Below are positions 15,337-23,841 of a DNA stretch of 28,352 nt, in pieces. Made by a program: the position numbers and the translations under genes. The stretch covers positions 1 through 28,352 of the forward strand of contig CAZSWR010000045.1 of NCBI GenBank assembly GCA_964610885.1, written 5' to 3'. This stretch comes from CAZSWR01 sp964610885 (lineage in GTDB: Bacteria > Bacteroidota > Ignavibacteria > Kapaibacteriales > UBA2268). The notes under the pieces are model-generated. The model ran no database searches, was not told the DNA's origin, and was given only the letters and a program-made list of their open reading frames with translations. Each line of letters begins with the position of its first letter. The first letter of the stretch is position 1.

Positions 15337-16275
15337 ATGGCTGAGAGCGTATTATTCAACGAAATATCAAATTTGGAAACCGAGCAGAGGAACCCCGCCA
15401 CTGCAAACATAGACCTATCCGGCATCCGCGAGACTCTTGAAATGCTCAACGCGGAGGACGCCCTGGTGGCCCCGGCCGTCGGTGCCGTCATCGAAGACAT
15501 TGCCCCGGCCGTCGAATCGATCGTGAAAGCATTCCGCCGTGGAGGACGTCTGTTTTACTTCGGCGCCGGAACCAGCGGCCGGCTCGGAGTGGTGGACGCC
15601 AGCGAATGCCCGCCCACGTTTGGCACGCCACCGGAAATGGTCCAAGGAGTGATCGCCGGAGGTCGCGATGCGATGTTCGTGGCGCAAGAGGGCGCTGAGG
15701 ACTCCGTGGAAGGCGCGAAACAGGTGGCGAGGAACCTTGGTATTTGCGAAAAAGATATTATATGCGGAATCGCAGCCTCGGGGCGCACACCGTTCGTGCG
15801 CGGCGCACTGGAATTCGCTCGAGAGAACGGCATTCCTTCCATTTTGATAACAACCGCATCGAAGGCCAAAATCGCCGAACTTGGCATGAAAGCCGATTTT
15901 CTGATTGCCCCGCAGGTAGGCCCCGAGCCGATCACAGGCTCCACGCGCATGAAATCGGGAACAGCTCAGAAATTGGTACTGAACATGCTCACGACCACCG
16001 CCATGGTGCAGCTCGGCAAGACTTACGGGAACGTCATGGTCGATCTGCAACTGACTAATAAAAAATTGGAAGAGCGCGCCAAGAAAATTATTATGACAAT
16101 CGCCGACGTGGACTATGACCGCGCCGTCGAGTTGCTCCGAGAGGCTCACGGGCACGTGAAAACCGCGCTCGTCGTGGCCCTCGCCGGCGTTAGCGCAGAA
16201 AAAGCTGCCGACATGCTCCACGAATCCGGTGGCTTCATTCGTCTTGCTCTCAAGAAGTTCTATGAAGGGAAATAA
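15337..16275 (+). CDS. murQ: N-acetylmuramic acid 6-phosphate etherase
   Basis: Cleaves the D-lactyl ether of MurNAc 6-phosphate to GlcNAc 6-phosphate in recycling of cell-wall muropeptides; cytoplasmic SIS-domain enzyme. The 312 residues carry the MurQ signature FGAGTSGRLGVVDASECPPTFG (75-96) with the presumed catalytic Glu90, then GGRDAMFVAQEGAEDS, GIAASGRTPFVRGAL, and the second signature GPEPITGSTRMKSGTAQKLVLNML. I start at the ATG at 15337, which gives family length; the frame is open further upstream but the promoter lies inside that part. Its usual partner, anhydro-MurNAc kinase AnmK, is not in the window. Confidence 0.96.
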   Translation: MAESVLFNEISNLETEQRNPATANIDLSGIRETLEMLNAEDALVAPAVGAVIEDIAPAVESIVKAFRRGGRLFYFGAGTSGRLGVVDASECPPTFGTPPEMVQGVIAGGRDAMFVAQEGAEDSVEGAKQVARNLGICEKDIICGIAASGRTPFVRGALEFARENGIPSILITTASKAKIAELGMKADFLIAPQVGPEPITGSTRMKSGTAQKLVLNMLTTTAMVQLGKTYGNVMVDLQLTNKKLEERAKKIIMTIADVDYDRAVELLREAHGHVKTALVVALAGVSAEKAADMLHESGGFIRLALKKFYEGK

Positions 16276-16290
16276 ATCTTTTCCATTCAT

Positions 16291-16588
16291 GGTTCTGTCA
16301 CGATATGTGTGGATAGGCAAAATAGAAAACTAAGAGGAATGGTACCGCGTAGCGGTTGTTGTATTGTAGTAAGTCGATTATACCGTGTAAGTCATACCGC
16401 GTAGCGGTTATTATATAAAACATAGAAAATCAACCAAATAAATAGAACATTCGCTACGCGAAATCACTCCTTAAAATCAACATTTTGCTACAATACAACA
16501 ACCGCTATGCGGTATAATGGAATTTAACATTTACAACATGCTCAATTAGGTATTTGGGACTTGAGTCCACACAAAACGTTATAGAGTC
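16291..16588. mobile_element. MITE-like element with family A ends and a different interior
   Basis: Ends 16291-16312 and 16567-16588 are inverted repeats (16 of 22 positions, GTGTGG core); the right end (CCACACAAAACGTTATAGAG) is nearly the same as in 638-992. The interior is unrelated to that copy. It has a 27-bp inverted repeat (16343-16369 with 16488-16514, 26 of 27 matching, arm starting TACCGCGTAGCGG), a third ACCGCGTAGCGGT site near 16396 and TTCGCTACGCGAA at 16450. It is non-coding and fills most of 16276-16637. Confidence 0.7.
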
Positions 16589-16637
16589 AAAATTTTTACA
16601 TGGCAGACGCTAGATTATCCGGGAAAAAACGACTGAG

Positions 16638-17474
16638 ATGATTGAAAAAAAACATATATCCACGATAAACCATTACGGAGACGTGATCAATGGCGACCTG
16701 AGGTACGCCACCGAGGGCGACTCGGCAGCTGTCGTAATGGTGGCCCACGGCTTCAAAGGCTTCAAGGATTGGGGCTTCCTGCCCTTCGTGGGCGAGCGCT
16801 TGGCCGAGAATGGATTGATTTCCATCGTGTTCAACTTTTCGCTGAACGGGAACAAGAACCGCACTGATTTGATGATAGACGTCGAAGATTTCCGGCGCAA
16901 TACTGTTACTCGGCAACGCGAAGACTTCGTGCTGCTGGCCGAAAGGCTTGGCGAATTGATGCCCGCCCAAATCGCTAATCGGTGGAATGGCCAGATCTAC
17001 CTGCTCGGGCACTCGCTTGGGGGCGGCATGTGCGCTTTGGTTTCGAAGTATATTACGAATACGAGGAAAATTGCGGTCTGGGGCAGTATTTCGCATTTCT
17101 GCCGCTACACACGCCACCAGATGGAAATATGGCGTCGCCAGGGCACAATGGAGTTCCCGAACGCCCGCACAGGCCAAATTATCGCGATGGACGTCGGATA
17201 CCTCGAAGACGTGGTACAGAATTATCCAAAAAATATCTTGGCTACGACGCTGGCAAGTGTTAATTTGCCTTTGCTCGTCGTGCATGGTTTGCAAGACGTT
17301 ACGGTAAACGTCCGCGAAGCACGTGCGCTGGCAGAAGCGGTTAGGCCTGAACTGCGGAATGAATTGATTATTGAGAAAACAGGCCATACTTTCGGAGTCG
17401 CGCATCCTTTCATTGGCCCGACGCCGGAATTGGAATTAGCATTAAAAACGACGATAGAATTTTATATAAAATGA
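16638..17474 (+). CDS. Alpha/beta hydrolase (dienelactone hydrolase-like)
   Basis: A 278-residue serine hydrolase of the alpha/beta fold, probably cytoplasmic as no signal peptide is seen. Oxyanion region VAHGFKGFKDWG (35-46), nucleophile elbow GHSLGG with Ser126, acid HGLQD with Asp220, and His250 in EKTGHTFG form a complete triad. The conserved HGFKGFKDWGF pattern belongs to a bacterial group annotated only as hydrolase/acyl-peptidase-like; the substrate is unknown. The stop overlaps the start of the lipoprotein gene downstream (ATGA), showing translational coupling. The repeat element at 16291-16588 lies between it and murQ and may contribute its leader. Confidence 0.88.
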   Translation: MIEKKHISTINHYGDVINGDLRYATEGDSAAVVMVAHGFKGFKDWGFLPFVGERLAENGLISIVFNFSLNGNKNRTDLMIDVEDFRRNTVTRQREDFVLLAERLGELMPAQIANRWNGQIYLLGHSLGGGMCALVSKYITNTRKIAVWGSISHFCRYTRHQMEIWRRQGTMEFPNARTGQIIAMDVGYLEDVVQNYPKNILATTLASVNLPLLVVHGLQDVTVNVREARALAEAVRPELRNELIIEKTGHTFGVAHPFIGPTPELELALKTTIEFYIK

Positions 17475-17917
17475 AACATACTGCATTCTTGCTGATAACA
17501 GCAATTATTATCAATGGCTGCGAATTGGTTGTGCTGCAAAGTGGTTCCCGGAAACAGGCCCAACACGTTGAGTTGAGCCAGACGAACGCCATCGGCACCG
17601 TGATGCTTTTCAAGATGCTACTCGACAGCTGCGACTATGCCAACGCCACATTCCTCGTGGCCGGACGAAATGGTTTGCGGCTGCCCGCCGAGGAACGCTT
17701 CGAGCTTACAGAAGAGATGGCGAGAGTGGGAAGGATCATGGGCAGATCGGCAATTACAGCCACCAAAACAGACACTGTTTCGCAATCCATCTTCGTCGTT
17801 ACTGCCGAACTCGACATGATCCGCTACGCTTCGTTCGAGCTAAGGAAGCACGAAGACAAATGGTTCATCACATCGTATCGGTTCAGCAGCGCGCGCCAGA
17901 GGTACGTAGCCAATTAG
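17471..17917 (+). CDS. Small lipoprotein of unknown function
   Basis: A 148-residue protein with a lipoprotein signal (MKHTAFLLITAIIINGC), so Cys17 is the likely acylated residue. The mature part has LELSQTNAIGTVMLFKMLLDSCDYANATFLV-like helical sequence and ends in a short beta-rich segment (FELRKHEDKWFITSYRF), again suggestive of an NTF2/DUF4878-like fold, but I cannot assign a family. It overlaps the hydrolase gene by 4 bases, so the two are coupled. It converges on the photolyase gene 40 bases away with no obvious terminator between. Confidence 0.75.
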   Translation: MKHTAFLLITAIIINGCELVVLQSGSRKQAQHVELSQTNAIGTVMLFKMLLDSCDYANATFLVAGRNGLRLPAEERFELTEEMARVGRIMGRSAITATKTDTVSQSIFVVTAELDMIRYASFELRKHEDKWFITSYRFSSARQRYVAN

Positions 17918-17957
17918 TTCTGAAGAAATGCACCCAGTCCAGAGTCTGTTTGTTGAA

Positions 17958-19241
17958 TCAAACGGCTCGAAGTTTCTTTTTCATGCCTTCTGTCCCCATG
18001 TATCGCACACTGCCGAAAACCGGTCGGCCGAACCAAGGCCTGTCGTGCACGCCACCAATAGACCAAGCGATTCCGGTGTAGCCATTCGCATCGTTTCCAT
18101 CGAGTGCGTATTTATCGTTCAGGTAGATAGCCGTTTCGAGTGCTTCTTCGGGGCAACTGCTCCATTCGAGAATTTTTTTTGCCCAATACATACGAGTGTA
18201 TCCGTGCATGAAACCGGTTTCGTATAGGGTTCGTTGCGCTTCGTTCCATATTGGTTCATACGTTTCTGCCGCTTCGAATTGCTCTTTCGAGTACAATGCA
18301 CTGCGCTCGTCCTTTCTGTGCAAGTCGAGAGTTTTCCTGGCCCATTCGGGGAAACCGTCCGTCGTCATATACGAATCGTTGTATAGGCAATAGTTTTCCG
18401 CCAGTTCTTTCCTGACGATGAGTTCCTCCAGGAAAGCATCGGAAGAGGCCTTGCAAGCACCCGATTTTTGTACTTCGAGTGCGACTCGGAGCGATGAAAT
18501 ATGGCCGAAATGCAGGAATGGCGAAAGTTCGGACGTGCCACGGAGCGCTGGCCGGTTCTTTGCCTCGGCGTATGAATCGAGCCGGCCTTGGACGAATCCA
18601 TCGAGTTGTTTTTGCGCAGCCAGTTCGCCGGAATTGACATAATTGGAAGGCTCTGAGAATTCAAATTCAGAATTAAAAGGATGGCGAATGATCTCCGGCG
18701 GTTCGGCAAGGAAGCGCTGAAAGTGCATATGAATTTTGGGCCGAATGGTGCGGGCGGCGTATTCTTGCTTAGGGCTGGCAAACGAAGCCGGCACGACGTT
18801 GTGCGAATCCACTACGAAAAACGGGCAGCCGATTTGCTCGCCAAATTGCTGCTGCCAGAGGCGGTCGTCCAGTAGCGGCGAGAAATCGGTAACCAGCGCG
18901 CCGCAAGATTTTTCATGCAAAAACTTCTGTAGAGTGGCCATCGGATGGCCGTCGAGTATGGCCAAGGGAATATTCTTCTGCCCGAGGGCGTATTGCAACC
19001 CGGCGATTGCATTGTTCTGAAATGTGTATTGTTTGGGATTCTTGCGGAGCGCGGCGCTATCGATGCAAAGCGCAACGCAGAGCGGCGAGGAAAGCTCGAG
19101 GGCAATTTCTTGCGCGAAAATCAGCGCCCAATTGTCCCGCACTCTCTGCTCGCGAGTCATGGCATAGACGACGGTGCCATTGCGAAGTGCTGCGATGTTC
19201 TGCTGGACGATTCTCGCAGGGTCAGTTTTTGTTTCTAACAA
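17958..19241 (-). CDS. Class II CPD photolyase
   Basis: Light-driven FAD enzyme that splits cyclobutane pyrimidine dimers in DNA. The 427 residues match class II (animal/plant/archaeal type), not E. coli PhrB: TDPARIVQQN and YAMTREQRVRDNWALIFAQE near the N-terminus, LSPFLHFGHISSLRVAL and EELIVRKELAENYC in the FAD domain, and the C-terminal MHGYTRMYWAKKILEW, NDKYALDGNDANGYTGIAWSIGG and HDRPWFGRPVFGSVRYM. I start at the TTG at 19241 because AAGGAG stands six bases before it (19248-19253); the frame is open to 19292 but that part overlaps the end of the WG-repeat gene. The chosen start overlaps that gene by 20 bases, so coupling is likely. Confidence 0.93.
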   Translation of the reverse strand: MLETKTDPARIVQQNIAALRNGTVVYAMTREQRVRDNWALIFAQEIALELSSPLCVALCIDSAALRKNPKQYTFQNNAIAGLQYALGQKNIPLAILDGHPMATLQKFLHEKSCGALVTDFSPLLDDRLWQQQFGEQIGCPFFVVDSHNVVPASFASPKQEYAARTIRPKIHMHFQRFLAEPPEIIRHPFNSEFEFSEPSNYVNSGELAAQKQLDGFVQGRLDSYAEAKNRPALRGTSELSPFLHFGHISSLRVALEVQKSGACKASSDAFLEELIVRKELAENYCLYNDSYMTTDGFPEWARKTLDLHRKDERSALYSKEQFEAAETYEPIWNEAQRTLYETGFMHGYTRMYWAKKILEWSSCPEEALETAIYLNDKYALDGNDANGYTGIAWSIGGVHDRPWFGRPVFGSVRYMGTEGMKKKLRAV

Positions 19242-20319
19242 GGATTGCTCCTTTATTATTCCGCAAATCGAAAACTTTCCATGGCGTACCAATTTTGAAA
19301 ATGAACTCGCCTTTTTTGTTAATTATGCCATATTCCGAAACGGAGTTGCCTGCGAACGCAAAGCCGTCCTTGAAAGACATGGCATTGTCGAAATCCTCTT
19401 CGATTGTTTTGTTGCCGAAATAGTCCACATAATACCATTTGTTGTTTTCGCGGACCAATGCGACGGAGTCTGAAAACTCATTAACTTCGTGGAACTTCCG
19501 ATCTTTGATTGTGGTGCCGTTGGAATCGATAATAGCCCATCGGTTTGTCCTGTAGAGCGATTGGAAGCCGACAAAAGCTCGGCCCTGGCTGAATGGACGG
19601 GCGTAGTCGAATTGGGGAGCGATTACGAATCTATTATTCCTGTCGATGTATCCGCGCAGGCGGCCTTTGTGCGCCACTGCTTTCCCTTCGGAAAAATACG
19701 ATAGTTCGTCGTAGATCATCGGGACGATGAGGCGGCCGGTGCTATCCATGTAGCCCACCTTGTGGTCCCCACGTGTGGATACGGCGCAAATTCCTTCGTG
19801 GAAATCGTAGCCGACGACGTTGTTCAGCGTGATAATTGATTGGCCGCGATTGTTTATGTATCCGCGATATTCTTCGTTCATGACGTATGCCAGGCCCTCG
19901 CTGAAAGAGCACGCATCGTCGAACACCAACGGCAGAAGGAAAATGCCTTTCTTGTTGATGAAGCCGTTTTTCGAGCGCGAGCGTTTCTCGTCTGTGAAAT
20001 TCCCAACGGCGGCGAGGCCACTTGAGAAATTGAAAGCAGCATCGAATTGGCATTCAAACATTTTTAGGCCGGAATATGTATAGTAGGCCCAGTACGTTTT
20101 CCCGCCGATGACCTTTTTAGCGCGAATAGCGCCATCGGCCATTCCGCACACTTCGTCGCAAGTGATTGTGTAGAGTTCATTGCCCTCGACGTCGAGGACG
20201 TGCCACACGGTATCGTTCGTGAAGGCGAGCGCGGGCGTAGGCGCGGGGGTGGCATAAGTGTTGCAGAATGCAAAGCATAGGATTGAAAACAAGACGATTT
20301 GGAAAATTGAAATTTTCAT
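19222..20319 (-). CDS. Secreted WG-repeat protein
   Basis: A 365-residue protein with a signal peptide (about 1-23, FSILCFAFCNTYA) and seven to eight WG/KWG repeats of 33-37 residues covering roughly 70-355. Typical units are KNGFINKKGIFLLPLVFDD, KVGYMDSTGRLIVPMIYDE, LRGYIDRNNRFVIAPQFDY and EYGIINKKGEFIFKI, each followed by an aromatic-rich FSEG.A turn. Such proteins probably form beta-propeller-like or solenoid structures outside the inner membrane; function unknown. Encoded 37 bases after the HIT gene and overlapping the photolyase gene, it is the middle gene of a probable operon, although its link to DNA repair is obscure. Confidence 0.88.
   Translation of the reverse strand: MKISIFQIVLFSILCFAFCNTYATPAPTPALAFTNDTVWHVLDVEGNELYTITCDEVCGMADGAIRAKKVIGGKTYWAYYTYSGLKMFECQFDAAFNFSSGLAAVGNFTDEKRSRSKNGFINKKGIFLLPLVFDDACSFSEGLAYVMNEEYRGYINNRGQSIITLNNVVGYDFHEGICAVSTRGDHKVGYMDSTGRLIVPMIYDELSYFSEGKAVAHKGRLRGYIDRNNRFVIAPQFDYARPFSQGRAFVGFQSLYRTNRWAIIDSNGTTIKDRKFHEVNEFSDSVALVRENNKWYYVDYFGNKTIEEDFDNAMSFKDGFAFAGNSVSEYGIINKKGEFIFKIGTPWKVFDLRNNKGAILVRNKN
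19248..19253 (-). promoter_or_regulatory. Ribosome binding site deciding the photolyase TTG start
   Basis: AAGGAG on the minus strand, six bases before TTG. It lies within the last codons of the WG-repeat gene. Confidence 0.6.
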
Positions 20320-20356
20320 TTGTTATGCTTCCGTACCTTTGAAAAACATTTAGCAA

Positions 20357-20863
20357 TTATATCATTTTTTTGAACAAATCGGCGAATTCGGCGCGGGTCG
20401 CTGATAAGGACTGGGAGACCACTTTAATTTCGCCTATTGTGGACATAAAATTGGCGTCGCCCGGCCAACGCGGTACGACGTGCAGATGAATGTGCCCCGG
20501 CACTCCTGCGCCGGCAGAGCGACCGATATTCATACCGATATTGAAACCGCTCGGGCGCATAAATTTGCCAATGATCTGTGTCGCAATTCGTGCGGTATTT
20601 GTCATCTCGGAATATTCTTTGTCCGAAATTTCTTCCAAAGAGGCAACGTGGCGGTACGGAGCAATAAGCAAATGTCCGCTGTTATACGGGTAGCGGTTGA
20701 GGACGACAAAGTTGTAATCGAGCCGGGCCACTACTAAACGTTTTTCATCATCGGAAGGATTGGCCGCGGCCCCGCAGAGAAAGCACTCCTCTTTGACGCC
20801 ATCGGCTTCGTTTTTGAATGAATCGATATATTCCGATCGCCAGGGTGAAAACATTGTTTCCAT
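20357..20863 (-). CDS. HIT-family nucleotide hydrolase (Ap4A phosphorylase/Fhit-like)
   Basis: A 168-residue histidine-triad protein expected to cleave dinucleoside polyphosphates or AMP-lysine-type substrates. The start METMFSPWRSEYIDSF and the cysteine pair CFLC (27-30, probable zinc site) are typical of the branch near Fhit. The active-site motif HIHLHVVPRWPGD is at 124-136, and NIGRSAGAGVPGH precedes it. I start at the ATG at 20863, which matches family members; the frame is open to 20908 but that region is a terminator. First gene of a probable three-gene operon with the WG protein and the photolyase. Confidence 0.92.
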   Translation of the reverse strand: METMFSPWRSEYIDSFKNEADGVKEECFLCGAAANPSDDEKRLVVARLDYNFVVLNRYPYNSGHLLIAPYRHVASLEEISDKEYSEMTNTARIATQIIGKFMRPSGFNIGMNIGRSAGAGVPGHIHLHVVPRWPGDANFMSTIGEIKVVSQSLSATRAEFADLFKKMI

Positions 20864-20885
20864 GATACTATTTACAAATTGTTCC

Positions 20886-20925
20886 AAAAAAAAAGCCCTC
20901 AAAAGCAAGATTCTCTTTCGAGGGC
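20886..20925 (-). terminator. Rho-independent terminator of the outer-membrane protein gene
   Basis: On the minus strand GCCCTC (20925-20920) pairs with GAGGGC (20900-20895), followed by nine T. It ends 23 bases before the HIT start codon. Confidence 0.88.
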
Positions 20926-20945
20926 AATTAAAAAAGCTGAAGATA

Positions 20946-21797
20946 TTAGAAGGGGCTTTTGATCGAGAAACGAACGTCCACGCCGATCATAAGGGCATTG
21001 ACGCGCCAATTCGATCCGCTTGCGAGCTTGGTAACGCCCAAGTCGTACATGATATACGGGCAAACGAGCACCTTTTCGACGCTGATGTCGTAGTGCGCGC
21101 CCACTTTGAAGCCGAGGCGGAATGCGTTGGATTCGTCGATTTCGCTGTCTTTGCCGCCGACGATGAGCGTTTTGTAGTTGTTTTCGTATTCATATCCATC
21201 TTTGGGTTTGAAACGTACGTTGGGGTCGGTGGTAAGAAGCTCCATTTTCTGAGTTTTTTTCTTAGTAAGAGCGAAATCAAACGTCGGTCCAATCGTGAAT
21301 ACAAATCCGAGATCCTGCATTGGCTTGAAGGCATACATCACATCGACAGAGGCAACTTTGTAGTCCACCTCGAGCACATGGCGAGTATCGGTGAAGTAGT
21401 CCTTGCCCTCTTGTGCATTGGGGTCGGAAACGTGCGAGCCGAGGTTCGTGTTAGAGACCACTTTGCTGTTCGACGGGAGGCTGCTGTACAGACCACGAAT
21501 GATAATCGAGTGCTTGGAATTGACAGTCGCGAAGGGAATTTGAAGGTTGAAGCCCAAGTGGTACCCATTGTCATTGCCTTGATCAAAAGTAGGGCAGGGC
21601 GCGTCTTTCGATTCAAAAGAGACGATGTTATAGCTGTGAATGGATTTGTTGTAACCGAAAGTAGGCCCCAAATAAAACACTGCGTTGTCGTAAACAGGAT
21701 CGAGAACGCTCTGTTCCTGGCCAACTTCTTGCGCTTGCATGGAAACTAACGAGGCTAAAAAGATTCCTAAAAACAAACTGAGTGTACGTATCTTCAT
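20946..21797 (-). CDS. Outer-membrane beta-barrel protein
   Basis: A 283-residue protein with a signal peptide (1-23, LFLGIFLASLVSMQA), then alternating short beta-strands ending in a strand WRVNALMIGVDVRFSIKSPF, whose terminal Phe is typical of Bam-assembled barrels. Motifs such as NAVFYLGPTFGYNKS, GYHLGFNLQIPF, GFVFTIGPTFDFAL and FRLGFKVGAHYDI recall the PorT/OmpW-like 'outer membrane protein beta-barrel domain' group of Bacteroidota. The exact function is unknown. It is a single-gene unit with a strong promoter and a strong terminator. Confidence 0.85.
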   Translation of the reverse strand: MKIRTLSLFLGIFLASLVSMQAQEVGQEQSVLDPVYDNAVFYLGPTFGYNKSIHSYNIVSFESKDAPCPTFDQGNDNGYHLGFNLQIPFATVNSKHSIIIRGLYSSLPSNSKVVSNTNLGSHVSDPNAQEGKDYFTDTRHVLEVDYKVASVDVMYAFKPMQDLGFVFTIGPTFDFALTKKKTQKMELLTTDPNVRFKPKDGYEYENNYKTLIVGGKDSEIDESNAFRLGFKVGAHYDISVEKVLVCPYIMYDLGVTKLASGSNWRVNALMIGVDVRFSIKSPF

Positions 21798-21882
21798 ATT
21801 GATTCCTCAATTCTATATGTAATTAATTTCTTCATTTCAAACTCAGATATAGATTATCTGCTTATTGGCAAACTCCAATTTT

Positions 21883-21912
21883 CAAATATACGGTTTGACT
21901 TTCTTTTTTCAA
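21883..21912 (-). promoter_or_regulatory. Bacteroidota-type promoter of the outer-membrane protein gene
   Basis: TTG (21912-21910), 19-base spacer, TATATTTG (21890-21883) on the minus strand: an exact match to the consensus. Leader of about 80 bases. Confidence 0.75.
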
Positions 21913-21917
21913 ATATA

Positions 21918-22220
21918 AAAAGTTTATATTATGAATTTTAATTGTCAACATTAAGTAAAAATAAACAAAAATTAATCGCCCGATTTTTTCAAATATTACG
22001 TAAGTGCTTTGAAATCAATGCTTGCGCTTAACCATTCGGTCAGATTGAAGCTTTGAAAATAATTTCTGCCTCGGTAACGATTTTATCAACATTATCCCCT
22101 AAGATTGAATTTTTGCTATTCCACCAATTTCAACATTTCAAAAAAACATTTCTGCTAATGCAGACAATTATATATATTAACCTCCGGATTTGGATTTTGT
22201 TACAATAATATTTGTGTCCT
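21918..22220. other. AT-rich intergenic stretch, nothing recognised
   Basis: The divergent spacer between the barrel gene and yjbQ. Besides the barrel promoter, I see only AT-rich sequence and a near-match -7 box (AATATTTG, 22206-22213) just before yjbQ. No ORF, repeat or RNA gene is evident. Confidence 0.5.
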
Positions 22221-22661
22221 ATGGAAATATTTCAAAAAAGAATCTGCACAAGGCCCTACCATCGCGGCTTTCACCTTGTCACAAGTGAGATAATTGCTTC
22301 GCTCCCTGAAATTGCTTCGTTCGAAGCCGGCATTTTGAATCTGTTTTTGCAACACACAAGTGCATCGCTCACAATTAATGAAAATGCAGACCCTTCCGTT
22401 CGGCGGGATTGCGAAACCTTCTTTTCCGGTTTGGCAAAGGACGGAGACGCCCGATTCGAGCACACTGACGAAGGGCCGGACGATATGTCGGCGCACATCA
22501 AATCCAGCATCTTGGGCGCATCGCTTGCCATTCCGATTTCCTCAGGCCGTTTGGCGCTCGGCACTTGGCAAGGCATCTATTTGGCCGAACACCGCAACCA
22601 CTCAGGCCCGAGGAGCATCGTGGCGACAATATTCGGGAGCCGTTTCGCAGCGAATTATTAA
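22221..22661 (+). CDS. yjbQ: YjbQ family protein (UPF0047)
   Basis: A 146-residue member of the UPF0047/YjbQ family; E. coli and Thermotoga members have weak thiamin phosphate synthase activity, but the true role is unsettled. The family pattern is complete: LQHTSASLTINENAD (43-57), FEHTDEGPDDMSAHIKSSILG (79-99), IPISSGRLALGTWQGIYLAEHR (104-125). His93 and His124 are the conserved metal/active-site histidines. I start at the ATG at 22221; a TTG nine bases upstream is less likely. It precedes the potassium channel gene by 71 bases. Confidence 0.92.
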   Translation: MEIFQKRICTRPYHRGFHLVTSEIIASLPEIASFEAGILNLFLQHTSASLTINENADPSVRRDCETFFSGLAKDGDARFEHTDEGPDDMSAHIKSSILGASLAIPISSGRLALGTWQGIYLAEHRNHSGPRSIVATIFGSRFAANY

Positions 22662-22732
22662 TGAGATTTTTCATTTTATCGCAAATCTCGTAAATTACGA
22701 GTTTGGACATTGTAATTCTGAACAATATAAAT

Positions 22733-23770
22733 ATGAAAAGAGCAAAAAGATACTACGTCGATGTAATGGCGAAAATCAAGCGTCCCGTGCTGCCCGCGCT
22801 TTTGCTCGCCGGAGTGTTGCTGGCCGGTACTGTTGGATATTCCTTGCTTTGGGCGGATTACGATATGAGTATTATTGATGCTCTCTATATGACTGTCATC
22901 ACCATCACTACCGTTGGTTTTGCCGAGATCCATCCCTTGGGGGCGTGGGGCAGGGTTTTTACAATGTTCATTTGTGTCTTCGGCATGGGCAGCCTTTTCT
23001 ACATACTCAGTATCATGATGGAAAACCTGTTCATGATTCAGATTTTGAACCTTAGCGGGAAAAAGAAAATAATGAAAACAATTGATAGCCTTTCGGGGCA
23101 TATAATCGTCGTCGGATACGGTAGGGTGGGGCAATTAGCCTCGCGGGAATTGCTCCGCAGTTCGAAGAAATTCGTCGTCATCGACAAATACCAGCCTGAG
23201 TTGGACCTCTATTCGCAAAATGACAAGCTCCTCGTCGTTACTGGGGACGCGACCGAAGACCAAACTCTGCTCAACGCGGGCATCGAGCGCGCATCGGGGC
23301 TGATCGTTACCACCAGCAATTCCGCCGATACGGTTTTCGTCGTGCTGAGCGCGAAAGTGCTCAATCCAAAACTCTTCGTGATCGCCCGATGCGACGAAAA
23401 TACTTCGTTCGAGAAACTGCGCCGCGCCGGAGCCGACCGAATAGTCAATCCCTACGAAATTGGTGGCCAAAGGCTGGCCAATATGATGATTCGCCCGCAC
23501 GTCGTCGATTTCATCGAAACCAGTTTCGGCCACGACGACGACAATTTGAGCATCGAAAATATCATTCTGCCGGACGATTCGTCGTGGATTGGCAAGCCGC
23601 TCAAAGAAATTCATTTGCGCCAGAAGGTTGGGGCATCGATTATTGCCGTGATTCGCGATGGCCGGCCAATTGCAAACCCTGGCGGAGAATTCGTGATTGC
23701 CGCGGAAGACAGGCTTTTGGCACTCGGCACACGCGAACAGTTGGCGCACATCGAACGCGCCTGCCGCTGA
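22733..23770 (+). CDS. Two-TM potassium channel with TrkA-N (RCK) regulator
   Basis: A 345-residue inner-membrane ion channel: TM1 at about 19-39, pore helix and selectivity filter TITTVGFAE (57-65), TM2 at about 74-97, then a cytoplasmic RCK domain with NAD-binding GYGRVG (128-133) and acidic partner VIDKYQP, and a C-terminal TrkA-C domain from about 255. It should form a tetramer gated by ligand binding to an octameric RCK ring, as in MthK. The filter is TVGF where canonical potassium channels have TVGY or TVGF, so potassium selectivity is expected. Start at the ATG at 22733. Confidence 0.93.
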   Translation: MKRAKRYYVDVMAKIKRPVLPALLLAGVLLAGTVGYSLLWADYDMSIIDALYMTVITITTVGFAEIHPLGAWGRVFTMFICVFGMGSLFYILSIMMENLFMIQILNLSGKKKIMKTIDSLSGHIIVVGYGRVGQLASRELLRSSKKFVVIDKYQPELDLYSQNDKLLVVTGDATEDQTLLNAGIERASGLIVTTSNSADTVFVVLSAKVLNPKLFVIARCDENTSFEKLRRAGADRIVNPYEIGGQRLANMMIRPHVVDFIETSFGHDDDNLSIENIILPDDSSWIGKPLKEIHLRQKVGASIIAVIRDGRPIANPGGEFVIAAEDRLLALGTREQLAHIERACR

Positions 23771-23841
23771 ACAAATTGCTCCATTACTTAGATTCAAAGA
23801 ACCATCTCTGCAATAGAAGGCGGCGGTGGCGGCTTTTTCTC

